A DNA stretch of 64,000 nt from Lacrimispora amygdalina (GTDB lineage: Bacteria; Bacillota; Clostridia; Lachnospirales; Lachnospiraceae): the NCBI RefSeq assembly GCF_003432035.1, contig NZ_QOHO01000043.1, positions 1 through 64,000 on the forward strand. The letters are read 5' to 3'. Within the stretch, counting starts at the first letter, position 1; every line of letters begins with the position of its first letter. Below the pieces are notes generated by a model. That model was not told the origin of the DNA, did not search any database, and saw only the letters and a program-made list of their open reading frames with translations. A program made the position numbers and the translations under genes. Positions 42,298-48,310 of the stretch are shown here, one piece after another.

Positions 42298-42522
42298 TCA
42301 TTCTTTTTCTCTTATGTCAATTATTAAATCGCAGCCAATAGCATCACAGTATAATTTTATGGTTTCTAATGTGGGATTGGTGCTTTTATAATTCAAGAAA
42401 TTTGATACCGTTCCTTTATTAAACCCAGTGTAGTCTATGATATCCTTTTGCTGCTTTTTTACATCAATCATTTTATGCTTAATCATATCTATTATTTTGT
42501 CTGAATTTCCATCATAAATCAT
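42298..42522 (-). CDS. Small HTH (XRE/Cro-CI type) repressor
   Basis: This 74-residue single-domain regulator has the HTH KQQKDIIDYTGFNKGTVSNFLN (about 23-45 in total). TGGAGGAATAAAGCAT precedes the ATG. It is divergently arranged with the plus-strand early genes and separated by overlapping promoters and an inverted repeat, which suggests that it governs that switch. Confidence 0.85.
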   Translation of the reverse strand: MIYDGNSDKIIDMIKHKMIDVKKQQKDIIDYTGFNKGTVSNFLNYKSTNPTLETIKLYCDAIGCDLIIDIREKE

Positions 42523-42553
42523 ATGCTTTATTCCTCCATAAAAGTATTGCTAT

Positions 42554-42648
42554 ATTATAATTTCTCTATATCATATCAAAAAAAGTTGTAAAAAACAATA
42601 ACTTTTTTGCGTAAAAGTATTGACAAAACACAACTATTACGGTATAAT
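42554..42648. promoter_or_regulatory. Divergent promoter/operator region
   Basis: Plus strand: TTGACA 42620-42625, 17 bp, TATAAT 42643-42648, a perfect consensus. Minus strand: TTGTTT, 17 bp, TATGAT at about 42,600-42,572 toward the repressor. Between them AAAAAAGTTGT (42,579-42,589) and ACAATAACTTTTTT (42,595-42,608) form an imperfect inverted repeat, a probable operator. The decamer AAAAGTATTG is also repeated at about 42,540 and 42,613. Confidence 0.75.
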
Positions 42649-42718
42649 AAGTACATAAGATAAAGGTAAGCAATACGAAACACACAAACAAGTCAATCAT
42701 GAAAGCGAGGTAAACACC

Positions 42719-42949
42719 ATGACAAATACTGTAAAACTTCAAGGGATATGCAATCATAAAATGGGAATTAAGGTATCCGATTTAAGGCCAGGAAATATAC
42801 TACTCTGGAATTATGGATACAAAAGCGAGGTAATAAATTTAATTCCAAGTAAGACCGGTAAGACCATTACATTACAGCTAAAATCTTTACAAGACGGAAT
42901 TTTAAGAGATAGGAAGATGTCTTCTGAGACCTTAGTAGTAAAAGCCTAA
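42719..42949 (+). CDS. Hypothetical first early protein
   Basis: This 76-residue basic protein (VSDLRPGNILLWNYGYKSEVI ... KTGKTITLQL) has a beta-barrel-like strand pattern and a site GAAAGCGAGGTAAACACC. It is the first gene behind the strong 42,620 promoter, and the rest of that transcript is the structured RNA region. Confidence 0.7.
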   Translation: MTNTVKLQGICNHKMGIKVSDLRPGNILLWNYGYKSEVINLIPSKTGKTITLQLKSLQDGILRDRKMSSETLVVKA

Positions 42950-43414
42950 ACGAAAAGCGTTACAGTCAGGTGCAATCCCTGACTAGGCTATCAACTGATT
43001 AAGATATCAGTTTCCATAATGAACGGACATAGGCTCAAGAGTAGCAATGCCTCATAGTTGTGCTACCATATGTGTACAGTGGAATCACATAGAAAAAGAT
43101 ATTCACTTGATTTTAAAGGATGCAGTTTTTAAGAAAACGCATGGGTGAGCGTCAGCCTACGTAGAACGCTGGACAAGAAAATGCAGGTAGGGAGCGAACA
43201 TAATGAATAAAACCAGGGAACACATTCTTCTATAGGGTGCCTGATATTAAAAAGCCTGGATACTTCCTAAGTTGCCATAAAGGGTAACGAAAACAAATAA
43301 GCCGGAATGAGAGAGCCGGAGCGGTGGGAGCACAAATAACCCGATGAAAGTGCAACTCTCAAAAAATTACAAGTGATGATACTTGCCCCACATAGAACGG
43401 AAAAGAGCCTGACA

Positions 43415-43589
43415 GCTACCAACTGTCAAGCCCTAACCAACTACATATTGGGAGGTGATGGAATGCCAAAAGGCTACTTAGTTCCTTCCGGTTACATGGG
43501 TTTTGTAAATAATAGCTACCAACTATTTGCAACAGAAGCCGAGTATCTGGAATACATAAGTTAATCACCAAAGGCGGGAAGCTACCAAC
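43415..43589 (+). repeat. Three hairpins with the same CTACCAA loop
   Basis: GCTACCAAC occurs at 43415, 43515 and 43581. Each is the loop of a different stem: TGACAG/CTGTCA, AATAG/CTATT and GGGAAG/CTTCC. The stems vary while the 9-nt core is invariant. The second lies inside the 33-codon ORF. Confidence 0.8.
43463..43564 (+). CDS. 33-residue mini-protein within RNA region A
   Basis: GGGAGGTGATGGA precedes ATG 43463. The peptide MPKGYLVPSGYMGFVNNS ... EYLEYIS belongs to a recognisable type of very short Gly/Tyr-rich proteins (PSGYMG..N..Y.LFATE.EYLEYI) that occur in clostridial mobile elements. Function unknown. Its coding sequence also forms one of the three CTACCAA hairpins. Confidence 0.65.
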   Translation: MPKGYLVPSGYMGFVNNSYQLFATEAEYLEYIS

Positions 43590-43819
43590 TTCCTGCCGAC
43601 CCAAAGGGAAATACAGAAATGTATCTCATCTTCACAAATTGAGATTATCACATTTCTTGCAATCTGTCAATTCTGGCAGAGAGTTTCCCTACAAACAGAG
43701 AATTAACTTCTATACCGATTGACAACGCACCAAGCAGTCAACCGCTCATCTATAACAATTCTTAGATAGAATCCCGGAAATTTTGCGCACCTTGAAAAGT
43801 GAATAGAAATGTATTAGAG

Positions 43820-43924
43820 TTATTTCTTTACAAATACTTTGTGAGCTAATGCGATGAGTAAAATTACTATAGCCAACGGTGGGTAAATAAACAGGCAAAT
43901 TATAAAAATTACAAACCAAAACAT
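43820..43924 (-). CDS. 34-residue hydrophobic peptide, type I toxin-like
   Basis: GGAGG lies eight bases before ATG 43924 on the minus strand. The peptide MFWFVIFIICLFIYPPLA ... HKVFVKK is one membrane helix with a short basic C-terminus, like small type I toxins. It overlaps, in antisense, the plus-strand structured RNA. An overlapping frame starting at ATG 43931 is less likely because the site is only two bases away. Toxicity is inferred only from form. Confidence 0.6.
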   Translation of the reverse strand: MFWFVIFIICLFIYPPLAIVILLIALAHKVFVKK

Positions 43925-44000
43925 TTTTCATTCCTCCATTATCCCTTTTGTATTATATATAAATATGATACAATAATATCAAAGTAAAGGAGGTTTTGCA

Positions 44001-44210
44001 ATGATAACATACTATAAATTATTTGATGTGCTGAAACGTCGACAAATGACCGTTGAGCAACTTAGAATTGACATACAGGCATCAAGCTCTACCATGACAA
44101 AGTTGCGTAAGAATCAAAATGTGGCAATCGATGTTATTGATCGTATTTGTGATAGATTGGATTGTCAGCCAGGAGATTTAATGGAATTTGAAAAATCTTT
44201 AAAAAGTTAA
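44001..44210 (+). CDS. Small HTH (XRE/YozG-like) regulator
   Basis: This 69-residue Cro/CI-type protein has MTVEQLRIDIQASSSTMTKL, then a C-terminal VIDRICDRLDCQPGDLMEF, the hallmark of short YozG-like regulators. AAAGGAGGTTTTGCA precedes the ATG. It is divergent from the hydrophobic peptide with overlapping AT-rich promoters (about 43,945-43,985), so it may regulate it. Confidence 0.88.
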   Translation: MITYYKLFDVLKRRQMTVEQLRIDIQASSSTMTKLRKNQNVAIDVIDRICDRLDCQPGDLMEFEKSLKS

Positions 44211-44219
44211 AGAAAACAG

Positions 44220-44248
44220 TTGACAAGTCAAAGAATATATGATATACT
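44220..44248 (+). promoter_or_regulatory. Sigma-A promoter of RNA region B
   Basis: TTGACA at 44220-44225, a 17-bp spacer and TATACT at 44243-44248, immediately after the HTH gene and pointing into a 700-base non-coding region. Confidence 0.8.
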
Positions 44249-44254
44249 TGTATT

Positions 44255-44940
44255 ATCAAAAGGAAATAGAAAAGCCGGTTTCCCACCGACCAAAGTAGTT
44301 ACCGACTTTTCACAAAACACTTGATAAACAAGCGTATAATCATTCTAATACATTTTTATTCGCTTTTCAAGTGCAATCGCACACTAATTTCCATTTTGAA
44401 AAAGAGAATTACCAAGTATCAAACCCGATCAGTAATGAAAGAAGCTACTGACCGCTAACAACATTAATTAGTCAAGTGTAGGCATATTGTGACTTTCCGA
44501 TTCTATACGGGAAGAAGTGAAGCGAAATAAACCGTTCCATCCGTTACATCAAATTAGATGTGACAAGAGATGCATAAGGGTTGAATCACACTAGCATATA
44601 TTGTAGTCACTGGTTACGGCGGTTTTGAAAAAGTAGACACTTAGTAGAATATATAGAGGCAGCCAGCGAATGATAAATTTGCATTGCTTGCGAAATAAAA
44701 AGCAGAAATGAACTAGAGCCGTAAGGCTTGCTTTAATATAGGAAGAAACACATTTCACCAGAAATGTTTTATCAGTTATACCATGCAGACGAAAACAAAG
44801 AAACAAACGTGAGACGTTATAGAAGAATCCCAACCACCGCCAAACGGGACATACGGCAAACTTCTATAATTAGTCATATCCCTTGAAAAATTCTATTTTC
44901 GTCTGTATGAATATCTGATAAAGATAAGATTTTATAAAGG
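44255..44940 (+). ncRNA. Large structured RNA region B
   Basis: About 690 bases show no credible gene but many stems: CGGT-TTCCC-ACCG, TCAGTA/TACTGA, CTTTCC/GGGAAG, GTTACATC/GATGTGAC. A nested AAAGCA/TGCTTT closes around AGCC-GTAA-GGCT (GNRA-type loop). There are also ACATTTC-ACCA-GAAATGT and a final TTATAGAAG/CTTCTATAA domain. It has its own promoter. Its 5' part pairs with region A over about 30 bp. Confidence 0.6.
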
Positions 44941-44953
44941 AGGATAATTACTA

Positions 44954-45832
44954 ATGCACGAAAACGATCTACTGGAAAACAAAGCATTTAGGGAAAAGTT
45001 GGTTGCCAAAGTGGAAGTTTTGGAAAAGGTGAAGAAATTACTTCTCATTCCAGGGACAGAAAAGGCAACAGTTGGTCAGGTCGCTGGTTACTTTGAAGTA
45101 GGAGAAGAAGCTATAAAAGCAGTTGTGCAGCGTAACCGCATTGAACTTGAAGAAGATGGACTTTATTCGAAGTCCGGGAGGGAAACAAAAGAATTTTTAG
45201 AAAGTTGCAACTTGCAACCTTCTAACTTTCGAGGTGGTTTTGAAACAGATGGAATGCGTTTTAGCAATAGGGGAAATCTTCTTTTTCCTCGACGGGCAAT
45301 CCTACGTATAGGTATGCTACTTAGAGATTCAGAGATTGCAAAGGAAGTCAGGACTCAGCTTCTTAATATAGAAGAAAAGACAACTATCGAAATCAAAACA
45401 GCCGATATTACAGAGGAAGAAACACTTGCTTTATCTGTAGGCATGGCTTACGCAAGTGGTGATCCAGATGCCATCTTAATGGCAACAACAAAGATGATGG
45501 ACTATAAAAACCGCCACATTAAGAAACTGGAACAATCAAACAAAGCACTTGCTAATGGCATTCTTGAATGGGAAGATAGAAGCAGAATCAACTTTGCAGT
45601 AAGAAAATTATCTATTTATGCTCATGTTGGATATGGAAAAGTTTGGAATGAATTATACTCGCAGCTTAAAAACAAGTATCATATGAATTTACAGGGCAGA
45701 GGGAAACAGCCTTGGATTCAGCACGTAAAAGAAGATGAGTGGAAATGTGTGATTAAAGCATTTTCGGCTTTGTGTGAGTATTACGAAACAGATGTAAACG
45801 AAATGTTTAACGATCTGAAAATTGAAGTTTAA
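44954..45832 (+). CDS. Antirepressor-like protein (ORF6C/KilAC-type C-terminus)
   Basis: This 292-residue protein has a helical N-terminus, a HTH-like region (KATVGQVAGYFEVGEEAIKA), a conserved phage motif LLFPRRAILRIGMLLRDSEI with VRTQLLNIEE, and a C-terminal domain (INFAVRKLSIYAHVGYGKVW, ELYSQLKNKY) like ORF6C/antirepressor C-termini. GGAGGATAATTACTA precedes the ATG. It is the fourth antirepressor-type gene and the first large early gene. Confidence 0.78.
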   Translation: MHENDLLENKAFREKLVAKVEVLEKVKKLLLIPGTEKATVGQVAGYFEVGEEAIKAVVQRNRIELEEDGLYSKSGRETKEFLESCNLQPSNFRGGFETDGMRFSNRGNLLFPRRAILRIGMLLRDSEIAKEVRTQLLNIEEKTTIEIKTADITEEETLALSVGMAYASGDPDAILMATTKMMDYKNRHIKKLEQSNKALANGILEWEDRSRINFAVRKLSIYAHVGYGKVWNELYSQLKNKYHMNLQGRGKQPWIQHVKEDEWKCVIKAFSALCEYYETDVNEMFNDLKIEV

Positions 45833-45837
45833 AAGTA

Positions 45838-45867
45838 GGGCTTGTAACTGTCAAAGGTTATAAGCTC
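45838..45867 (+). terminator. Intrinsic terminator
   Basis: GGGCTTGTAAC, a 7-nt loop and GGTTATAAGCTC (11 bp with G-U) are followed by ATTTTAG, after the antirepressor-like gene. Confidence 0.75.
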
Positions 45868-45908
45868 ATTTTAGTTAAAAAAATAAGTAATCAGAAGGGG
45901 ATATAACG

Positions 45909-46157
45909 ATGAAGGTTAACATATACACAATTGGTAAGAAACAGTTAATCGGAACTTACAATGTAAGAAACGCTTATGATTCAAGTTTCTATTTTCGTGA
46001 AATGCCTACATTGTCAGCGAAAAGGTGCAGAGAAATTTTAAACATTGTATCTCCTGATTATAAAATCGAATCAGAAACTTTGATATTCGAAAATGTTGAA
46101 ACAGAACATACGGGAGTGCAAAAGGTACACAGAAACGGTACTATATTAAATTTTTAG
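45909..46157 (+). CDS. Hypothetical early protein
   Basis: This 82-residue, beta-leaning protein (MKVNIYTIGKKQLIGTYNV) has AGAAGGGGATATAACG before the ATG. No family is recognised. Confidence 0.6.
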   Translation: MKVNIYTIGKKQLIGTYNVRNAYDSSFYFREMPTLSAKRCREILNIVSPDYKIESETLIFENVETEHTGVQKVHRNGTILNF

Positions 46158-46170
46158 GAGGAATAAAGAC

Positions 46171-46629
46171 ATGAACAAATACAATACATCAAACTGTCTG
46201 CCGAGCTTTGCAAAAATGAAAAAGTCATTTCCAGCACTGACAGAGAATAAGAAAGAGTTCACCAATAACAAAAAGTATCTATATGATTTTTCATTGCTTG
46301 ATGGTAAAATTCCGGCTGACATTGCGGAATCAATTTTCAATCAGGCTATGAAACAAACCGGCATTATTGATTGCTTTTCGGTATGTGATGCCATATCGGG
46401 TATAGAGGGTAAGAAATACTATGTATATTTAGATTTTATCCCATATAAGGTTATAAACATGAATACAGGTAAAACAAGTTATTGCATTATGGAAGTATCT
46501 GGCTTGCGGATATCTGTCCATAACCTGAATGTATACGGCTATGCTGAGAATATCCAAGCGGATTATATAGAGGCTGGTCATTGGAGAACAAATACACTGA
46601 CATATATCAATGATATAGAAGTAGCTTAG
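46171..46629 (+). CDS. Hypothetical early protein
   Basis: This 152-residue protein, with GGAGGAATAAAGAC before the ATG, has an N-terminus rich in Lys/Asn and a beta-rich middle (KYYVYLDFIPYKVINMNTG, ISVHNLNVYGYA). No family is recognised. Confidence 0.6.
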   Translation: MNKYNTSNCLPSFAKMKKSFPALTENKKEFTNNKKYLYDFSLLDGKIPADIAESIFNQAMKQTGIIDCFSVCDAISGIEGKKYYVYLDFIPYKVINMNTGKTSYCIMEVSGLRISVHNLNVYGYAENIQADYIEAGHWRTNTLTYINDIEVA

Positions 46630-46660
46630 AATATCCATTTTAAGGGAGGCTAAAAATATT

Positions 46661-46900
46661 ATGAATGAAACATTAGAAAGTATTAAGTATGTAGAAGCAA
46701 ATAAATTACATGAGGAAGCAAACAAACTTGCCATTAAGGTGGGGAATATTTATATGGCTAGTTTAATGCTTTACAAAAATATCCCACTAACAGAAAAAAA
46801 TATAGCCATATGCAAAAAAATTGTGTTAGAACGCAAAGAAAATGAAAATAAATGGTTTACATGGTTTATCAATGGTGGATGGAAAGAAGATCTTAAATGA
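46661..46900 (+). CDS. Hypothetical early protein
   Basis: This 79-residue helical protein has GGGAGGCTAAAAATATT before the ATG and a Trp/Phe-rich C-terminus (WFTWFINGGWKEDLK). No family is recognised. Confidence 0.6.
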   Translation: MNETLESIKYVEANKLHEEANKLAIKVGNIYMASLMLYKNIPLTEKNIAICKKIVLERKENENKWFTWFINGGWKEDLK

Positions 46901-46927
46901 AACGATTATTTGAAGGGAGAAAAATAT

Positions 46928-47692
46928 TTGAAAATTGGAGAGATAGGAAAGAATTCAAAGGGAACAGAAATGAAAATAGTATCTGCAAGAAATTCTTGTG
47001 ATATAGATGTTCAATTTCTTGATGACTATGGTTACATTTATAAACATAATATTTATACAAATTTCAAAAAGGGAAATATAAAGAATCCATATGACAAAAC
47101 AATTTCTAATGTTGGTTATTTTGGTGTTGGAGAATATGAAAGTTTAGGAAGAAAACACGCGAAAGAATATGACGCATGGAGGCTAATGATACGGCGTTGT
47201 TATAATGAAGGTTCAGATAAAAGATATCCAGCGTATTATGACAAGTGTACAGTATGTGAAGAATGGCATAATTATCAAGTGTTTGCAAGATGGTATGAAG
47301 AAAACGTTTATATTGTAAACGAAAGATTACATATAGATAAAGATATACTAAATCCTAACTCTCACGAATATTCACCTGAAAACTGTTTGCTTGTGCCACA
47401 AAGAATTAACATGTTATTTCTAAATAAACCAAACAAAAGAGGGTTGCCCAACGGAATAAGAGCTGATAAACATGGATTTTCAGCAAGATATAATCACATT
47501 GAATTGGGTAATTTTAGTACATTAGAGGAAGCATATTCCAAATATGCAAAAGAAAAAGAAAAGAAGATTAAGGAGATTTCAGAAGAGTATAAAAGCATAA
47601 TACCAACAAAGCTATATGAAGCATTGATGAATTATAAGGTGCTCTTAGAGAATGATAAAAATTATATAAAATCAAATATTTATAAAACTTAA
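46928..47692 (+). CDS. HNH-type homing endonuclease, copy 1
   Basis: This is about 254 residues, start TTG 46928 eight bases after GGGAG. It contains YDAWRLMIRRCYNEG and AYYDKCTVCEEWHNYQVFARW. The nuclease-like HIDKDIL then leads to YSPENCLLVPQRINMLF, and a C-terminal AP2-like part has NGIRADKHGFSARYNH. This is the layout of phage HNH/AP2-type selfish nucleases. It is strongly similar to the protein at 52,852, so the two are paralogs inserted among small genes. Confidence 0.8.
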   Translation: MKIGEIGKNSKGTEMKIVSARNSCDIDVQFLDDYGYIYKHNIYTNFKKGNIKNPYDKTISNVGYFGVGEYESLGRKHAKEYDAWRLMIRRCYNEGSDKRYPAYYDKCTVCEEWHNYQVFARWYEENVYIVNERLHIDKDILNPNSHEYSPENCLLVPQRINMLFLNKPNKRGLPNGIRADKHGFSARYNHIELGNFSTLEEAYSKYAKEKEKKIKEISEEYKSIIPTKLYEALMNYKVLLENDKNYIKSNIYKT

Positions 47693-47705
47693 TCGGCAGA
47701 GTGGA

Positions 47706-47769
47706 GCAGTCTAAACGGCTGCTTTAATGCACTTGACACACGTCAGACGGTCACAAGTCCGTAAGCATT
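47706..47769 (+). other. Branched RNA element upstream of a small gene
   Basis: A GCAG/CTGC hairpin is followed by AATGC/GCATT closing two inner hairpins (TGAC-ACAC-GTCA and ACGG/CCGT). It ends about ten bases before the ribosome binding site of the next gene. It is vaguely tRNA-like but lacks a T-loop. Confidence 0.45.
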
Positions 47770-47788
47770 GAGAAAGGGAGAGTTAAAC

Positions 47789-47992
47789 ATGAGAAAAACA
47801 AGAGTAGTTAAAAATCTTGACAATGGATACGAATATATTTTTGCAAATAAAACACCAATGGAGGCATTACAAGCTATGATTTATACGCTTAATCTAAAGG
47901 CAAAAGAGAATTGTACAATAAATAAAACAGTAAGCGGGGAATGCCTTTATTTTGAATACAAAGGGGAAATGTATTCTACGGTAAACAATTAA
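47789..47992 (+). CDS. Hypothetical small protein
   Basis: This is 67 residues; the ATG at 47789 follows AAAGGGAGAGTTAAAC. The protein (VVKNLDNGYEYIFANK ... SGECLYFEYKGEMYST) is beta-leaning. It lies directly behind the branched RNA element, which might regulate it. Confidence 0.6.
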   Translation: MRKTRVVKNLDNGYEYIFANKTPMEALQAMIYTLNLKAKENCTINKTVSGECLYFEYKGEMYSTVNN

Positions 47993-48018
47993 ATTCTTAT
48001 TTGATGGAGGAAAAGAAA

Positions 48019-48210
48019 ATGATTAATATTGATATGTGGTATGGAGGCAATAAGAAAGAAGCTGACAAAATAGACATTACATTTTACCCAAACGAGGGCA
48101 AGTACAGAGGGAATATATACAAGAATGGTAAAGCTATCGGTGATTATTCTTGTAAGGATTCTGTATTGTTAGAAAAAGCATTTCCTCAATTAACATTTAA
48201 TTGGAATTAA
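48019..48210 (+). CDS. Hypothetical small protein
   Basis: This is 63 residues; the ATG at 48019 follows ATGGAGGAAAAGAAA. It contains ITFYPNEGKYRGNIYKNGKAIG, a beta-sandwich-like pattern found in small proteins of mobile elements. Function unknown. Confidence 0.6.
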   Translation: MINIDMWYGGNKKEADKIDITFYPNEGKYRGNIYKNGKAIGDYSCKDSVLLEKAFPQLTFNWN

Positions 48211-48234
48211 ACAGAATATTTATTTCCAGTCAGA

Positions 48235-48270
48235 AGCCATTAGAGAATATAGTTCTAGTGGCTTTTATAG
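48235..48270 (+). terminator. Intrinsic terminator
   Basis: AGCCATTAGA, a 9-nt loop, TCTAGTGGCT (one G-U) and TTTATAG. A related terminator is at 56,279. Confidence 0.75.
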
Positions 48271-48310
48271 TGGGAATAACACAAAAAAAATAAATCAAAA
48301 CGGAGGTAAT

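Larger units (their letters stand above)
42950..43790 (+). ncRNA. Large structured RNA region A
   Basis: About 840 bases hold only one mini-ORF. Hairpins are dense: GTCAGG/CCTGAC, AACTGAT/ATCAGTT, GTAGCA/TGCTAC, GTTGCC/GGTAAC, TGACAG/CTGTCA, GGCGGGAAG/CTTCCTGCC. A GGGAAA/TTTCCC-closed multibranch encloses ATACA-GAAA-TGTAT, ATCTCA/TGAGAT and CTGTCA/TGGCAG. Several stems use G-U pairs and GAAA-type loops, signs of RNA rather than DNA structure. It is transcribed from the 42,620 promoter. It could be an ornate large phage RNA of the ROOL/GOLLD kind or a new one. Confidence 0.6.
43791..44375. repeat. About 30-bp inverted repeat bracketing the peptide and HTH genes
   Basis: CTTGAAAAGTGAATAGAAAT (43,791-43,810) continuing GTATTAGA pairs with TCTAATAC (from 44,344) ATTTTTATTCGCTTTTCAAG (to 44,371). 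The two internal differences are G-U wobbles. GCAC/GTGC sequences extend the outer end with one bulged C. Confidence 0.75.

Noticed and set aside
43373-43462. Longer upstream start for the 33-residue mini-protein
   Set aside because: The strong GGGAGGTG site sits just before the internal ATG 43463; the upstream codons belong to a hairpin and look non-coding.
43746-43931. Frame starting at ATG 43931 (MKNVLVCN...)
   Set aside because: Only two bases from GGAGG; the ATG at 43924 in another frame has ideal spacing and a coherent membrane-helix peptide.
44591-44833. 80-codon minus-strand frame inside RNA region B
   Set aside because: No ribosome binding site; it runs across several well-formed hairpins; composition is shadow-like.
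47706-47769. tRNA gene
   Set aside because: Outer and inner stems exist, but there is no T-loop, anticodon arm or normal acceptor stem.
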